From assembly GCF_001039355.2 (NCBI RefSeq), contig NW_019775903.1, forward strand, positions 54,452-107,599: 53,148 nt of DNA, written 5' to 3'. Below, in pieces: positions 12,039 to 26,300 of the stretch (within the stretch, counting starts at the first letter, position 1; each line of letters starts with the position of its first letter). The notes under the pieces are model-generated. The model was not told the origin of the DNA, searched no databases, and worked only from the letters and a program-made list of their open reading frames with translations. Position numbers and translations under genes: made by a program. This DNA comes from Lingula anatina. Its lineage: Eukaryota; Brachiopoda; Lingulata; Lingulida; Lingulidae.

Positions 12039-14740
12039 TAAAGGAAGGACAGGAAAAATAATGTGATTAACACAAAAAAGATAAACAGCCTTCAAATAGT
12101 CACTTACCATCAATGCATGGTACTTGTATTGTGTTTACCCCTCCATTTAACAACTATTAAGGCAGGTTTACTTTATAAAGGTAAACTTCTTGAAGTGTCA
12201 AAGAAATACAACAGGTTCTTTACCCCAGGTGAATGCTTTGACAGATGGGTCAGCCTCTTTCGTGTTCACTTAAAATATAAGTTTTCCAAATGGCCTTTTA
12301 GTCAATACATTTTGCTAGTCACTGTTATTTTGGTAAACCAAGATAAGACAGAGATGTAAATATCATCAGCACAGAACCGTGTAGTTCTGAATCTTTATTT
12401 TACCCTTTGGGCCATCTTTTCTTCAGCTTCTTGATAAAAAAAAGTATGGTAATACTGATTGATTTAAACAAATGGAGAGCAGATCTCATGTGGCAATGTA
12501 CTGAACCTGGGCATAAAAAGTGATGTCACCTTGCACACCGTGCAGTGAACTAAAAGCTGGACATGAAGAAACAGAAAAGGAGAACAAGACAATATTTATA
12601 TATGAAGCTTAGAATTTTTGAGTAAACATGGCTATAGAAAATTATTTTTGTAAGGACAGTTTCTGTTAACACAACTTATAGGGTTCCTTCATATGTTTTC
12701 ATAAAAAATTGTCATATTTTTCATACATCGACCTTTTTTAAATCCAGGATCAAATCACACCCTTTCTGGAAACACTAAATGTGGGTAGGCAAAGTTAGCA
12801 TTCAGTCTGAGGTTACTAAGTTTGAACATATTTATCATGCATGTGCCTCAAACCTGACAACTTCATACATGAAGTCTGTATACTGTGGCATGTGTATTAG
12901 TTTTGCACTTTGATATTTTATCATTTCGAATGCTGTGGGTACAGAAATGTGCCACAGCCTTAACATAATACTGGGGCTGAATTGAAATTGTGCAGGTTTT
13001 TTTTTTTTTTTAACAAAATGAGAAGGCGAAACTTCGTTGCATTTATTGTATTATTATCCAAATTGATTATATTATATACAGGTGTGTGGGGGGGGGGATA
13101 CAAATATACCAGCATTTATAATACTTATAATTACGCTATCACTTCTAGGTCATTATACATATCATAAAAAGATTTTTTCTACTGAAATTATTTGTCTCTG
13201 CACTCAGTGTGCTCAATTTAACATGCAGACTGTTTTCCCTACTCTGAACATGATTGTAACAATGAATTTAAATTTATCATTGCATTAAAATTCCATAAGA
13301 AGTAATAGGCCTGTAAGAAAGCCCTCCACCTCGTACCATTAGTGATAGGCAGGTTGGAAAGTTCCCCAGGGAGAACCTGCTGGCAGTCTGCTTAAAAAAT
13401 ATTCATCTGTAATCATAATTGAAGAACGGTACAAGGTGCATGCTTCCACCTCACAGAACTTGTTATCCAATGAAATTAGTGGAATTTTAAGAAGCTCTCA
13501 ACTAGCAGGGTTACAGGTGTAATTCCTACCTTTCACCCCTCTTAGGTTGAGTCCACTGTTCACAGTACATAGTAAAACCAAGCAGTTTTGTCATATGCAG
13601 TGCTGAATGTTATCAGTGTGCCTGTCGGTCACTCGTTAAAGGATTTGGGAACAGAGAAACCTACCTCATTGTGGGATAGATTGGTGAAAACGGCCTAGTA
13701 TTTATCAGAGGCAGTATGCTCTAACTAGTGGCTCCCATGTTCAGTGGAAGGTGCACTAACTGCCTCACAGTAAGTTAAAAGTGTACATGTCCTCTTATTG
13801 TGGTTATTGTCATTTCTTTTGTGCGGCACTAGTAAATGTATCTGTATAAAGTAAAGCTTTCCAGTGTATTTCAACTTGTTCGAGTACATTTATCATACGA
13901 TACAGCATATAATGTATAACACCATCTGAGTAGTATTGAGAAAGTTTAACCACTAGATAAAATGAAACCTTCTGTCATTGTTTAGTTCAGCAATCTTGTT
14001 TTGATTAAGAACTCCCCCTGTAATGGTATGAACTGCCCATGGTTTATTGAAAAGCGAGTCACATCCAGTTTAGCATGAGAAAATGAAAAAAGGCAGTAAG
14101 CACTGACACAAGTCGCAATACATGCAAAGGCCACAAAGCATGGAAAGATAGTGGCTCCCCAAGAAGTGTGCTGTATTATTTGATGTATTGAGGTGAGTTA
14201 CGATGTACAGCATGGGTGACTAGGCCAGTATGGCCACATGTTCAACTGGATATACTACTCGAAGAGATCTAGGCCTAATTTGCCTGCAGCCAGTTTGGTC
14301 CTAACATGAGAATCTGGCTAATTGATGATAGTACTACCTGTGTCAACTTTCACTGTTAGTCCTAATCTTTTCACATCAGATGCAATCTCCAGTTAATTGG
14401 ATATTCATCAATTTTCTTGCCCTGAAACAAAAGCCCTTTACAAATGGACAACAAATAGGAGGAAGTCTTCCCCACAGATGTGGTACCAATGGTGATGGTG
14501 CACTGTATGAGAAGCATTGATCTCCACTGCATGTTCAATGGTACAGCAATGCTTGCAGCAATTGAATAATTAACAAAATTCCTCCTACACTGTTAGCCAG
14601 CCATGGTTGAGTAACCAGTTTGGCAAGCACCTTTTATAGCACTAACAATGAAACTTAGGCAATGGCTGTGGAGACGTAACAGTTATTTTAATGAGTGTAG
14701 AATAGGCTGTGTTCTAACACTCCTATTAAGTCAGTGCCAG

Positions 14741-14778
14741 TTTTTTTTTTTTTTTTTTTTTTTTTTTGAAGGGGGGGG
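14741..14778. repeat. Poly(T)27-GAA-poly(G)8 compound tract
   Basis: Twenty-seven T residues, GAA, then eight G residues. It is one of the recurrent T-then-G tracts. Confidence 0.9.
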
Positions 14779-17061
14779 TTGAAACATTGTATTGGCAAAT
14801 CAAGGAATAATAAAGTTAAGCAGAAAGATTTCTAACAATGGGACAAATTGCAGAAGTACAGAAAAAATTGATTGGTTAACTTGGGGCAGGTGTGCTGTGA
14901 AAGATAAATCTCCATTATCTGTATATACACGGGTTTTTAGCATGGATGCACATCATGCTTTCCATCACACATAGTGCTCTAAAGAAATTTTTTTCTTTGA
15001 TAGTACTATTAGTTATGCAACCACAAATGGTTGTTTTAGAAACACGCCCTTATTTTTATTCGGAGGATGTCCTCAACCCTTTGAGTTTATCAGTCAGTTA
15101 CAAATCTTATCCATCCAACATAATTACATTGTTTACTGTGTGTATCTTTACCATCTACCTCCTACTCTGGATGCGTTGGTTTACTAGACTCATGATAAGA
15201 TCATGGGTGTGATATTTTTCATCACAAATATCAGAGCGAAGTATTCCGTGCCTCACATCAAATGGAAATCTCAGGAGGGAAATCACCTCATTGCCTGTAG
15301 TTATACTTTAAAATATACATTTGTCCTTCAGCCTCCCTAATATAACCTCAACAGATGGCTGAATGCAATCGTCCCCTAATGTCAGAGGATAATGCTATAT
15401 GGGCTGGTTTGTCAAACTGACTGATTAGAATACAGGTGTTGTGGTGCTGTTATGCTGGAGGTGGTTTTTGTAGCAAGTGTGGGCTGCATAAGAGCTAGGT
15501 GCATGCCAGGTTTGTCCAAACATTTCGCTTAGATAATTTTGTCGGGCGCCCTGGTACTTCACAATCTGTGACATATGTAGCGGTCAGTGAGAAGATGAGG
15601 CTGTTTACACCAGAAAAACAAATTACGAAACCCCAGACTATATTTGTTTTTAAAAAAGGTCTGAGATATGAAATGTCAAATAAGTAATGCAAAAGAAAAA
15701 ATTCATGAGCTTATGTGGTAAAAGGAAAGGAAAACAGGAAGCCATAGAACCCAGAGTGGCATTTGAGCAATTGATAAAAAAATTCTCTATTTAATGCAAA
15801 TTCTGCTTTGTTGCACACATTGTACCATATGTGACTGAAATTGAGAAATTAGTGTCTTAAATTGTTTGGAATTTCCATCTCTAGGTCCCATTTAAAAAGA
15901 GATAAAAAATGTCAATAGATTGTCGAAAAATGTTGTCATTTATGAAATGATAGGAGAAAATTTTTCACTGGCATGTATTGTATGAGTGCCAAACAAAAAA
16001 GGACTTCAATTTCGGTAAAACTTGTGACAACGCAATACTTGCCTGAGGCTGCCCATTGTAGCTATTCAGGGAATCTATTTAATTTGCAAAATCTGAGAAA
16101 AGATTATGCGAAAGATGTGTCATCTCTCTTGTGGAGAGACATATTGATTGGTATATTCAAAATGAGTGAAGTATAGGCACATAAGGCCTTGGTGTTATAT
16201 GGTTCTTGAATTCTGCTGAGAATTTCATCAATCAAACAAATTGAGTGATACTTACAAGTAATGTTTACTGTGGAACTCCTTGCAGCAGGAAGTATGTTTT
16301 TATGCTTTTTTCGGGGAGAAAAGTGATATTAAATTTTCTCTAAAGACATTTAGATTTTATACCTTTGCATGCACCAGTGATATTGATGTCTGTGATGTTT
16401 GTAAATATTTTTTGCATCACAAAAAGATAAGTTGTTTTCTCTGCAGCTGCAGTTCCTTTTTTCTTAGAAGCTCTTGAATTTGACATGAAAAACGTTTTCT
16501 TCCTTGAATTTCATCCTTCAACTATTTTTAGTTATTCTCCACTTATGAAACATCGTCTTTGCATTTATTGGTATGTTATTCAACTTATTATGTAAGGACT
16601 CGTGTAAGATTGTTCATAATCCAAGCTTACATCTGTTTTGATATTTGTAAAGAGGTTGGTATTTGGTATTTTTTATTGATCAGATCGTCTTTTTTATNTC
16701 AGAATTGACAGTAGCCCGTTTTGTGCATTGTTATCGTCTGCTTTTTGTCTGTACATTTGACAGCTTTGCTGCCTTGTTATTTTTAGATTTTCCTAAATTG
16801 TTTTCATGAAATATGTGATACCTGACGATTAGACAAGGCACTTGTATAAATGGTTGAACATTATGCAGAGTACACTGTATGTTGGATATTCTATCCATCC
16901 CTTTTGTATGTGACAATCTATGCATGTGTAGAATAGCATGTTTAATACTTAAGTTTTTTTTTCTCTGCCTTTTTATTTATTTTGTTAAACTAAAATGCCC
17001 TGGTATTAAATTTGAGATAATAATAATAACAGAAGCATGGGATTTTTCTTTATCATTCCAG

Positions 17062-17320
17062 CAGGTGCTTGAATTGACACTACTTCCCCACTGAAGACAG
17101 GTCTCCTCACTCACTCATTCATTCAGACATCATGGACAAGTCATTGTAAATCCACCCTCTCCTTGTTGGTGCTGTCTTGATGCCACCGCCATCCTCCCTG
17201 TACTGTACCCAGCACCAGCAGCAGCTTACAGGCTCCTTTGTACTGGCGGACGGCATGGTCACACTCATCACAGAGAAACTGGGCAGACAGACTCTAGATG
17301 ATCATGGACGATTTATCACT
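17062..17320 (+). other. FAM53: FAM53 exon with 5' UTR and first 22 codons
   Basis: The acceptor TTCCAG ends at 17061, and the donor GTAAGT starts at 17321 after codon 22 (phase 0). The frame has a TGA shortly after the acceptor and a TAA at 17147, so translation starts within this exon, at 17255 (MVTLITEKL) or less likely at 17180. Confidence 0.85.
17132..17149 (+). promoter_or_regulatory. Short upstream ORF in the FAM53 5' leader
   Basis: An ATG at 17132 opens a five-codon frame (MDKSL) ending in TAA at 17147-17149. It lies in the same exon and same frame as, but upstream of, the FAM53 starts at 17180 and 17255. Its context (ATCATGG, A at -3 and G at +4) is good, so it could dampen translation. 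A regulatory role is inference. Confidence 0.45.
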
Positions 17321-20300
17321 GTAAGTCACCAACCAAGCTTGTGTTTCATTTTGAGTTTGTAATTTTACTGAGTATTTTTTCGCAAGTGTTTTGCATCTTT
17401 TTGGATTAACAAATAGTGCATGGTATTTGATGTGGGGATCTCGCCACCTGCTGATTAGTTGAAGAGAGAGAGATGGGCAATGAACGGGTGTTGAATGATT
17501 GCAGCATGCTGACCTTTCTAAAAGACTTCAACAGGGATTGTCCTGTCAATTTTTTCTCATAAGTGCCATTCGGAAAAAAAATGCAGTATGGCATATGTAT
17601 CAAGTCTATATAATGGTGACATTCTCACTAAGACTTGAAGATCATTTTGGAAGATATTATTGTATCTTAAGCATTCTTGTCATCATAGTAACTTAGGATG
17701 ATGTATCACCTTTCACCAAAACAACTTTTTACTTCTTTGTATGTGAAGATAATGTGTGATTCGGAATGTTTTTCCTGCTTTACTAATGGTGTTAAATTGT
17801 AGTTTATAATGTTGGAATCATTTGTAAAAGGGCCAGGTTTTCATCTCAACATATTATTACTGTATCTAAGTACCCTACAAGCAATTAGAAAATGGTGACT
17901 TGGGGATATTATTTTTTTGCCTTATAAAAGCCAAGCAGCCTGTCTCTGAGGCTGTCAAGGCACTTGTGCAAACTTTATTGTTATGCTGAAAAAAACTTCC
18001 AGGTTGTCAAAGGTTTGTTAAATTTTAATGTTCACATTATTTCCATTACGTTCTAATACATGATACATATGATAAGTGTACAATTTGTGTCTTGTGTGTG
18101 TGTGTGTGTGTGTATGCGTGCGCGTGCATGCACGTGCATACACACGTGCATGTGTATTTCTGACATCCATTTAACTAAAATATTTGTGATAATGGAAAAC
18201 TTGTCCCAAAAAGACCATTATTCAAATTGTCAAAACATATATGGAATGCAAAGAAAAATGGAACATGAACTTGGAGGGAAAGGTGGAATACAGTATATTT
18301 TCATTTGTTAAAAAATTGTTATTAGCAAGGGAGGGAGGTGGAGAGTGGATTGTTTACTGGGGAGACGTCTGCTGAGACAGATGGTCTTCTTATTTGCTAA
18401 AGATAATCCCTGCAGTGTTCCTTGCTGAAGCATGCTGGTTTCTGAGACAGTGTCAATACAACTGTAAATTACTTGGGAAATTTGAGTTTGTACAGGAAAG
18501 GATGTAAATAACAAAAGAGTGCTGCAGGATTACAACATACACCTGCCATTTTCTCATCTCCTTTGTACAAACATTGCTATAAAGTTACAGAAAGAGCACA
18601 TCCTCGCTATTATAGTGGTACAAACCCAGATATTGACCCACCATACACGGGTTATGGATTTGATACGAGATGGCCGCACCAGTTCAACTTGGAATTGGTA
18701 TCAATGTCGGAGTGGCATTTTCTTCTGTAAATATCTGCCTATCTGATTTGTGCAAAATTTGCACTTCATTACAGCAGCATTATTATATCCACAGCCCTAT
18801 CTGCACATTTTTATTCATGTCTGCATGCAACTAAATTGACTGCTTAATCAGAATGATATTGGATATCTTTATTCTGGTGGCCTCTTCTGTCGTACAAAGC
18901 AGCAAATTTTTTTTCATCATGGACAAGAAGACGTGAATGTGTTCATCCATGCCTTATCTCGTAATACTCATAAACCAAAATGATTTTCATTGGCAAATTC
19001 AGCTATGAATTTTGATTAGTTATATTTTCCAGGCCACACTATGGGGAAATGCTTTTCTTCTGCATGAGCAGATACAAGTAATTGACTGTGGGTTTGTGGA
19101 ATATTTATGTATCAGCCTAATAACTGGATAAAATACACACTGTTAACTGCTGGAGGTGTGTTTCCATGTCTGGGTTCTTTAGATCAGCCATTTAATTACC
19201 CTCAAAGTTGGATAGCTTATGAATATTTATGTATCAATTTAATAAATACAATAAAGGATCTATAGCTGCTGGAGACAGCAGTGGAGACTCCAGGCATACC
19301 TTTCCCATTTAATTACCCCGAGAAATAAATAGCTTGTTGCCCCACAGCCTTTGGGATGAATTTAAAGATCTTCACCCTGACTTAACCCATTATTCTTTGT
19401 TTTGTTCTCCTGACTATAATCCTACCAACACTGGTATTGTACGGGGGCCGGAAACATTAACTCACTTTCTTGTACAATTTATTTTCAAGTTTGTGGAAGG
19501 CAACAGCATTTGGAGATCAGAGCCATCTGGCTTTGAAGTATATATGTCTCATGGTTTTGCTTGGTTACAGTCTAAACACTGCTTGTTGATTGTGAACACC
19601 ACGTACCTGAGGTCCACTGTTTGTTCAGCACACCGAGTTTGCCTAAACACTAGTTTGCTCTATTTATGGATGGCCATGGGCAGGATACTCGGGCCAATGG
19701 TTGGACTAAGGTTTATTTAGACTTCATTACTCTAATGGGGGTAATTTCTTCAAGTGCTTTGGTCTATGCCAAAATTAGCCAGCTTAGATAATTGACGGTC
19801 TCTTCATGGTAACAATGCACCTTAGAAATGATGATTATTTACTGATACACCAATATATTTTCTCATGTGCTTCATCAGTTTTGTCACCATTGAGCACAGT
19901 AATGGATTCACACCTATGTGCCATGAAGTTATCTGTCAAATATATATTGGGTAGGGGAGGTTTCCAATCATGAATATTTCATTGCACAATAAATGAAAAC
20001 TAGACTATAATGAATTTGAGGTTAATAATATATCATTTGGGAGGACCTCCTACTTGGCCCATTGTTGACCTGATATACCCTGTTTCTGACGCCAAGAAAG
20101 TGTGTTCACGTGTTTTAACTAGTGACTTAACCACGTGTCGGACCCTCTACCAGTTTACCTGTAAACAGATTCTCAAAAGTAACTGCATATTAATATTTTA
20201 TCAGTCAGCCAGACTCCTCATTTATACTCTGTGTGAAACGGATATATGGCATGAGAAAATGTCTTTCTCTATTGTTCTTTTTTTTCTTCTGAACTTCAAG

Positions 20301-23300
20301 TGATATATGTATAGCATACTTGGATGGCAATTCAAGTGCACCTCCCTCATTCCACGGAGATAATTTGTTATTGTATTTATATATTCTACACCACTGCTTA
20401 GGTGAACATGCCCACCTCAATTAAGATTCACCATCAGATCTGTGTCTACAGATGGCATTGAATCTCCTCCATGTTTGTCAATTAGGGCCATGTTAATGTT
20501 ATGTGGTTGGATAGGAAGTGACATTGTGACTATTGGTGCAGTGGATGCTTGTCTCTTTTGCTGTACTTGCTGTCTAATGAGCCAAATCATGATATGACAA
20601 ATAATGTCCACATGGTATTATTTTCTGGATAACCTATGGGAACTATGAGACTCGTTATCATTGCCCATTATGAATGTGAATAAATATGACTTGCTGTACA
20701 CAATGGCTGTATGTTATTGTTAATAACTGGACTAGGAATCCTGTCTTTGTTTTTGTAGTGATGCAATCCAGTGTTGTTCATCAGCTGGCCAACATCAATA
20801 TTTTAAGTGTTCATTATCACACATGAAAAGTCACTTTGATCCTCATTACCTGTTTTGTATATTTTGTTCCAACTTATTATTGGGTGATTAATGGAAATGA
20901 CATCTTACAATCTTAAAAAATTGAATAACATGACATGGTTTGTCATTTTTTTTTTTTTTTTTTTGTAACATATGAGCATTGTTCTGTTTTGTTCCATGTG
21001 TTTTGTTCCATTGAGATTGTCTACATTTATCATAAACTATAGAGACATAATGGTTATTCTAATCCGCAATTTGTTCATATGATATTTTTATTTTTCCAGA
21101 GGTTTCCTCGAAGCTCCCCCCACTGCGAGCCTGTATTTAGCTCCTATAATTCCACAGGTAAGACGTCACCACAGAAGGAAAAGTACATGTTATATAAAAC
21201 CATTTTAAACCAAACCAAAATCATTAGTACCTATATGAATGTTCCTGAACTGATTCATCATCAGCATATTGAAGTGGAAATAATATTTTAGTTTACATAA
21301 TATTTTTCAAAATGAATTATTTTTATTATATACAAAGATTACATGGATCGTGGTCTATCCACACATGTACAGGAAGGAAAAATGTTCAACAGCGAAAAAA
21401 ACAATGAGTTCCAGCTGAAGTCAGTTGTACATCAGATGTCTTAAGCAGGTGGTCACTCTGTCTCTGTCAGGTCAATATCAGGTGGGAGAAGAAAGAAAAG
21501 TCTTCTCACTTGCATCCCTGAATTATCCCTATTGGCCCTGAATATGGATACTCCCTCTGATATCCAACACTTCCCTGCGTGGTCTTCTTGGCCAGGTTGT
21601 GACCACAGAGTTTTACATTCTTGTTGCCTTGGCAACAGAAGGAGTTACATGTAAAGTGCCATGATTTAAGAGACGCAGCTCTATAAATGTCTCAGGATAT
21701 TCTCAGAATTCTAGAAGTTTATGTCCTATAAAATTGATCCGTGCGTTTATTGTAGCAGTTATGGTCTTCAGTTGTGTGGACTCCAGAGTAGAGAAATGAG
21801 AAAGCTGATTGAAATAGCTCAATGATATTGAACTTTAGTTGGACATGAAAGCAAGAATAAATATGCTTGATCACTTTTCAGCAAAAGTGGGGGGAAAATA
21901 TATTTAAGGAATAAAAGGTTAAAGAAAAAAAATGTTACAGGAAAGAAGTGTAATATCTCAAGGCTAGTTCTGTCTGTTGAGCATCAAATTCTCTCAGCTC
22001 AGTAATTTTGTTTGAAAGCACCAATTTCTTGTTTAAAGAAGCTGAGTTATTGCATTTGTTGCACAGGTGATTCAGAGTTCAAGGTAGTTACTAAATGGGC
22101 ATTTGTGTATGTAGTTTTGCTCTTAGTTACTGCTTAATGTTGTCGTTAGCCTTTTAAACAATTGGTTAGTGTGCCTAAACTCCACCCTGAAAGTTGAAAG
22201 TTTTGTAGATAAACGTGGGCACCAGTGAATTGGAATGCATTATTCATTAAAAACCTTTTTACTGTGAAGATAAGCTTCAAATGTGGTCATTTTGAAGAAA
22301 TTGAAGTAGAAGTAGATACAATTATTTCACCCTGTTTCCTTCCATACAGCAATCCTTGGTGAGCTGCCTCGAGATTAGCTTGACAGTCAGTGCCCTTTGA
22401 AACCCGGTTTCGTGCTAGCAAAATGTCTCATGTGTGGAAGCTGAAAATACCATGTTCTGTGCTGGAGAGCATTTTGTGTTGGAAAAAGACACATGAGGAA
22501 ATTACATAATGTACCTCAGCTCCTGTTCAGATACCTGATTACCTCCTCCAGATTGAAGGCCATTAGCACACTGAGGGGCACATAGACATGCACATTATTT
22601 CGACACAATCATTATACTTTCCCAAGGTGATTAGTGCTCTTCAAGCTACTGGCACATTTTAGGGATAGTCGTGACAACAGTGAAAGGAAATTGGCTGCTA
22701 AAAAGCACGATTTTGTTAGCAAAAATTTGGCATTTAGATTTTGAGTGGAAAATACCAAGAATTTGTTAGGTTCCAGTCCTGTTCTTGGTAGAATTGCTTG
22801 ATCACGTAACAAGTTGATTTAGTGCCTAGGGCTAAGATTCAGTGCTAAGATTTAAAGGAGGCTTTAAATTTCAGTATAATTTTGAAGGTGCCTTGTGCAA
22901 AGCTGGTCTGATTTCCAATTAGAGATAATAACTCTTTGTTACTCATATACTTTGCTATTCCCTTAACTTATTACAGTAAAATCTACAAAAAGCACTAAAT
23001 GGGAGGTATTGTTATACCTAATTACCTGGTATAACACTACTTAATTTGCAGAAAATGTAGTGGTATCTGTCAGTGGTTGTTCTTGGTGGGTATCCCCAAA
23101 GAGTTACTGAGATGATGAATAGCATTGAAGTTCCGAGGAAATGAGTAGCGGAGGAAATGAAGAATTGTTCTCCTAGAGAATAAAGAGGATCATTTTAGGC
23201 GCCATGTTGTTTGATTGATCAGCTTTTACAAGTCTGCATTCATGCTCTGCTGGTTCTGCATGGTTATGTCGTTGTATTGTTATGTCTGCATCCTTTGATT

Positions 23301-26300
23301 GTCAATTGGCTTAGCAACATTTTTCATGTATATGGTATAATAAATATTTGATTTCCAAGTCAATAATGATACATATTTTCAGAATGCAGGATACATCATA
23401 CTGCATGTGAAATATTTGAATGAAGGGCATTATAACATGCCCCTTGCTGCCAGTTGGGCGACTTTTATTGATCGCAATTTATCTTTTTTGCTCATTTTAG
23501 ATCAAAAAGCAAAGTTAGTAATTATCCAGACCTCTGACCCCTGGGACCAATCGCTGAAGTCAGGGACTCATTTCCAGCTGGAAACACCACCGTTCTGTTC
23601 ACACACTGCCAATGCAACACAGAAATGCCTCACCTGCTTCGACCCGTCACCGAGCACACCACCCGCACCCCCAAAGAAACGTCACTGCCGCTCTCTCTCC
23701 ATCCCTGGGGACTCCTCAGTCACAGGGGGCGACACTAGGCAGGCCTTACTTCATCGCCCCGTGGCTTTGAGACCCCACTTAAACAACAATAAACTGTCTA
23801 AAAATCGAAACTCTCCCACTATCTCTACTGGCAGCAGTCGAGGGGGCAGCACTCTAAGCTTACCGGGTTTGCAGAGCAGCTTTAATTTTTTCCCCGCCAC
23901 GTCTATCAGCAGTGGGGGACCATGCCATTCAAGTGGCTCCAATGAGTATTTCTTCACGCCCCCAGAATCCCCAGTGCCAAGACCTGCCTCTGCCTCTAGT
24001 GGCTACTATGACAGCTCCCTCAGCTCTCTTGGAGCACCATGGCTAGAACACAGTCCCCTACGTTGCAGTGGGAAATATGAAGCATTCAAACTACGAAGTC
24101 TTTCTCTGGAGGATCAAATCTCCGAGCACACCTCTCAGTGCACCTCAGGATCCATGCCAGTTATGCCAGGTGCCATTGGTTCCACCCCATCATCGCCAAG
24201 ACGACAGCGTATCCCACGCTGCCGTTCTCAACCATGTGTTCTCCAAGATCGAAAGTGTGGTCTGAAGAGGCGTCGGGAGGAAGATAGACCTGCACTTGAT
24301 TTCCTTAAAATGAAAGAAGTAAGTGTAATTTCATAGACACGTAGTTATGTTATTTCATTTGTTTTTGTTGAAATATTTTAAATTATCAAGTGCTAGAAGT
24401 TTGTGTTTGTATTATTTTATTTCATACACTTGAAACAAATAAGGTCATGCCTTTCTTACTCCAACTTCATGAAAAAAGAACATACAGTTAAAAGCAATCC
24501 AAATTGCCATGTGAAAGTAGTGAGATGGCGATGGTAATCACAGCTTCCATCTTTCACTGCAAGGCAGTGGTTGGCGAACATTAAAAATCTGTGTAAGAGC
24601 CTTGTTTTATTAGAAAACTGAGGTACTTGCCCCTTGAGTTGGTGGAGATATCACCTGCCAGTTGTGAAAGGAAATTTAGAACTCATTAATTTTGACTGAA
24701 TCACCTTTGGGACACCTGAAGGCTCAACCTGGTGTGGGAACAAGATTGATTTAAGATGACAATAAGTATTTTTTTTTCCCACAAAATGTGGAGTGTTTTA
24801 CTAGGGTATTTTTATGGACATCTTGTACTTCCATTTTGTCACAACTGATTTGAACAACAATTCAGAGCTTTTCTCCTCCTCTTTTGTCAACAGTGTGGTT
24901 TTCAACTCTGCTCAGGTATGGTTTTCTTTACACTTAAAAAAACCTTACATATAAAAACATGGCTTTGAAAAAGATAAAAAGCATTGTAGAAAACTTAGCC
25001 ACTCCCATATATACTTAAAGTTTGTATTGTCAACATGTATATATGTTGCCAAAAGACATTTAGGTTGGGGGGAAACATAAACATGTGGAAAGAAAGCTTG
25101 TTGCTATTTACTATAAAACTGAAGCACACGATACTTTTTAATACATTAAAATGTCTGAGACTAGTCTAAGCCATTTGCCTTACCTTAAGATTCTGTAGAT
25201 GTAATTAGCAGTTAATTTCAGAGCAGGTAAACCAAAAGTTGTCCAGTCCTTCATGTCAAAGCTTTTGAATACCATAATGCATTATGAATGAGCATTTTTT
25301 GTCATGGTCTGCAGGATTGGACACATATCATTTATTATGTACTCGACCCCTGACAAAAAGATGCAAAAGTCCACTTTTTGACACCTTTTTGATAATTATT
25401 CAATGCACTTGTAAAAATGAATAAAAACATCTATTCATTAGAATCTAAGGAGATTGACAATATTAAGAAATTTGAGAAACCGTAAAAAGATAGGAATTCC
25501 TTTATAGGATTTTCTTTGTCAATCGATAGCAGATCCTAACTGTTCATTATGTTTTGTCAGTAATGAAATGTCCATCAAAAAGAATTGGTGGGAGATTGCA
25601 TGAGAGACTGAATGACAACCCATCTGCTCGGTGGAGGGGGGGGGGTTAAAATCATATGCCTGTAATTTCCACACTTTTGCAGCCTTTTCTGGGTAAAGCT
25701 GTATAGAATAACTGGTTTAAGGGACAGATTTAATTGTCCTTGAAATATGATGTATATGTAATGATTATTAATCAGTTGAACCTGCTGTGAGCAGAGAATT
25801 GCTGGTAATTGTGACCATTATGTAAATGGAATCTGTCTGGTAGTGTCAGCCACTCTTTAGGCTTCCAGATTGACATTATACATTTTTGGGCCATACTGTT
25901 TAAGATTTTCAAGGTCTCATGCAATCTCCCACTGAAACTGTTAATTTTTGTTAAATCAAAAATAAACAATGTATCATGTTGGATGCATTTTTGTATATTG
26001 GGTGGGTTCGTTGATACGAAATTAGATTTTCCTCATTCGTTGCTGAATTTTCTTAGTCAATAACATGACATATTTTTTTGAACAATGACACCATGGTTGA
26101 TGGATTGGCAATAAAGGAAGAGAATAAAAGAAAACAGGTTTAGTGCCAAGTCTTTGATAAAAAAAAAACAGCCCTTTATCTTGTTACCAGTTATGAAATC
26201 ATTTATTAATAGCCCGACAATAGTTGAAAATGCAATTGACGAAAGAATTTTGACTTCTGAAATAGTGTTTTGATTGTGCCATTTATAAACATCATTGCTG

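Larger units (their letters stand above)
1..17061. other. Upstream / 5' intronic region of FAM53, no coding exon recognised
   Basis: Only short open frames without recognisable protein similarity occur here, apart from the LINE fragment near 9.06-9.66 kb and the MITE remnant near 1.72 kb, listed separately. The region is AT-rich and contains homopolymer C, A, T and G runs, trinucleotide AAT/ATT repeats and a pyrimidine-rich CCCT/CT tract. An untranslated first exon and promoter of FAM53 may lie here, because the first coding exon at 17062 begins at a splice acceptor. I cannot locate that first exon with confidence. Confidence 0.6.
17321..21099 (+). other. FAM53 intron 1 after the start exon
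   Basis: A non-coding stretch of 3.8 kb containing the alternating purine-pyrimidine tract (18093-18157) and a diverged tandem duplication (19099-19335), listed separately. An open frame at 19334-19720 has no recognisable similarity and is treated as chance. Confidence 0.7.

Noticed and set aside
16697-16697. Single N as a second contig join
   Set aside because: Unlike the N at 35520, no duplicated sequence flanks it. It is treated as one ambiguous base.
19334-19720. Open frame of 128 codons in FAM53 intron 1
   Set aside because: No similarity recognised, and a frame of this length is expected by chance. It starts at the edge of a tandem duplication.
23407-23500. Upstream extension of the main FAM53 exon's open frame
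   Set aside because: The acceptor CTCATTTTAG at 23500 restores the exact phase with exon 2, and the residues upstream look like intron translation. The extension is intronic.
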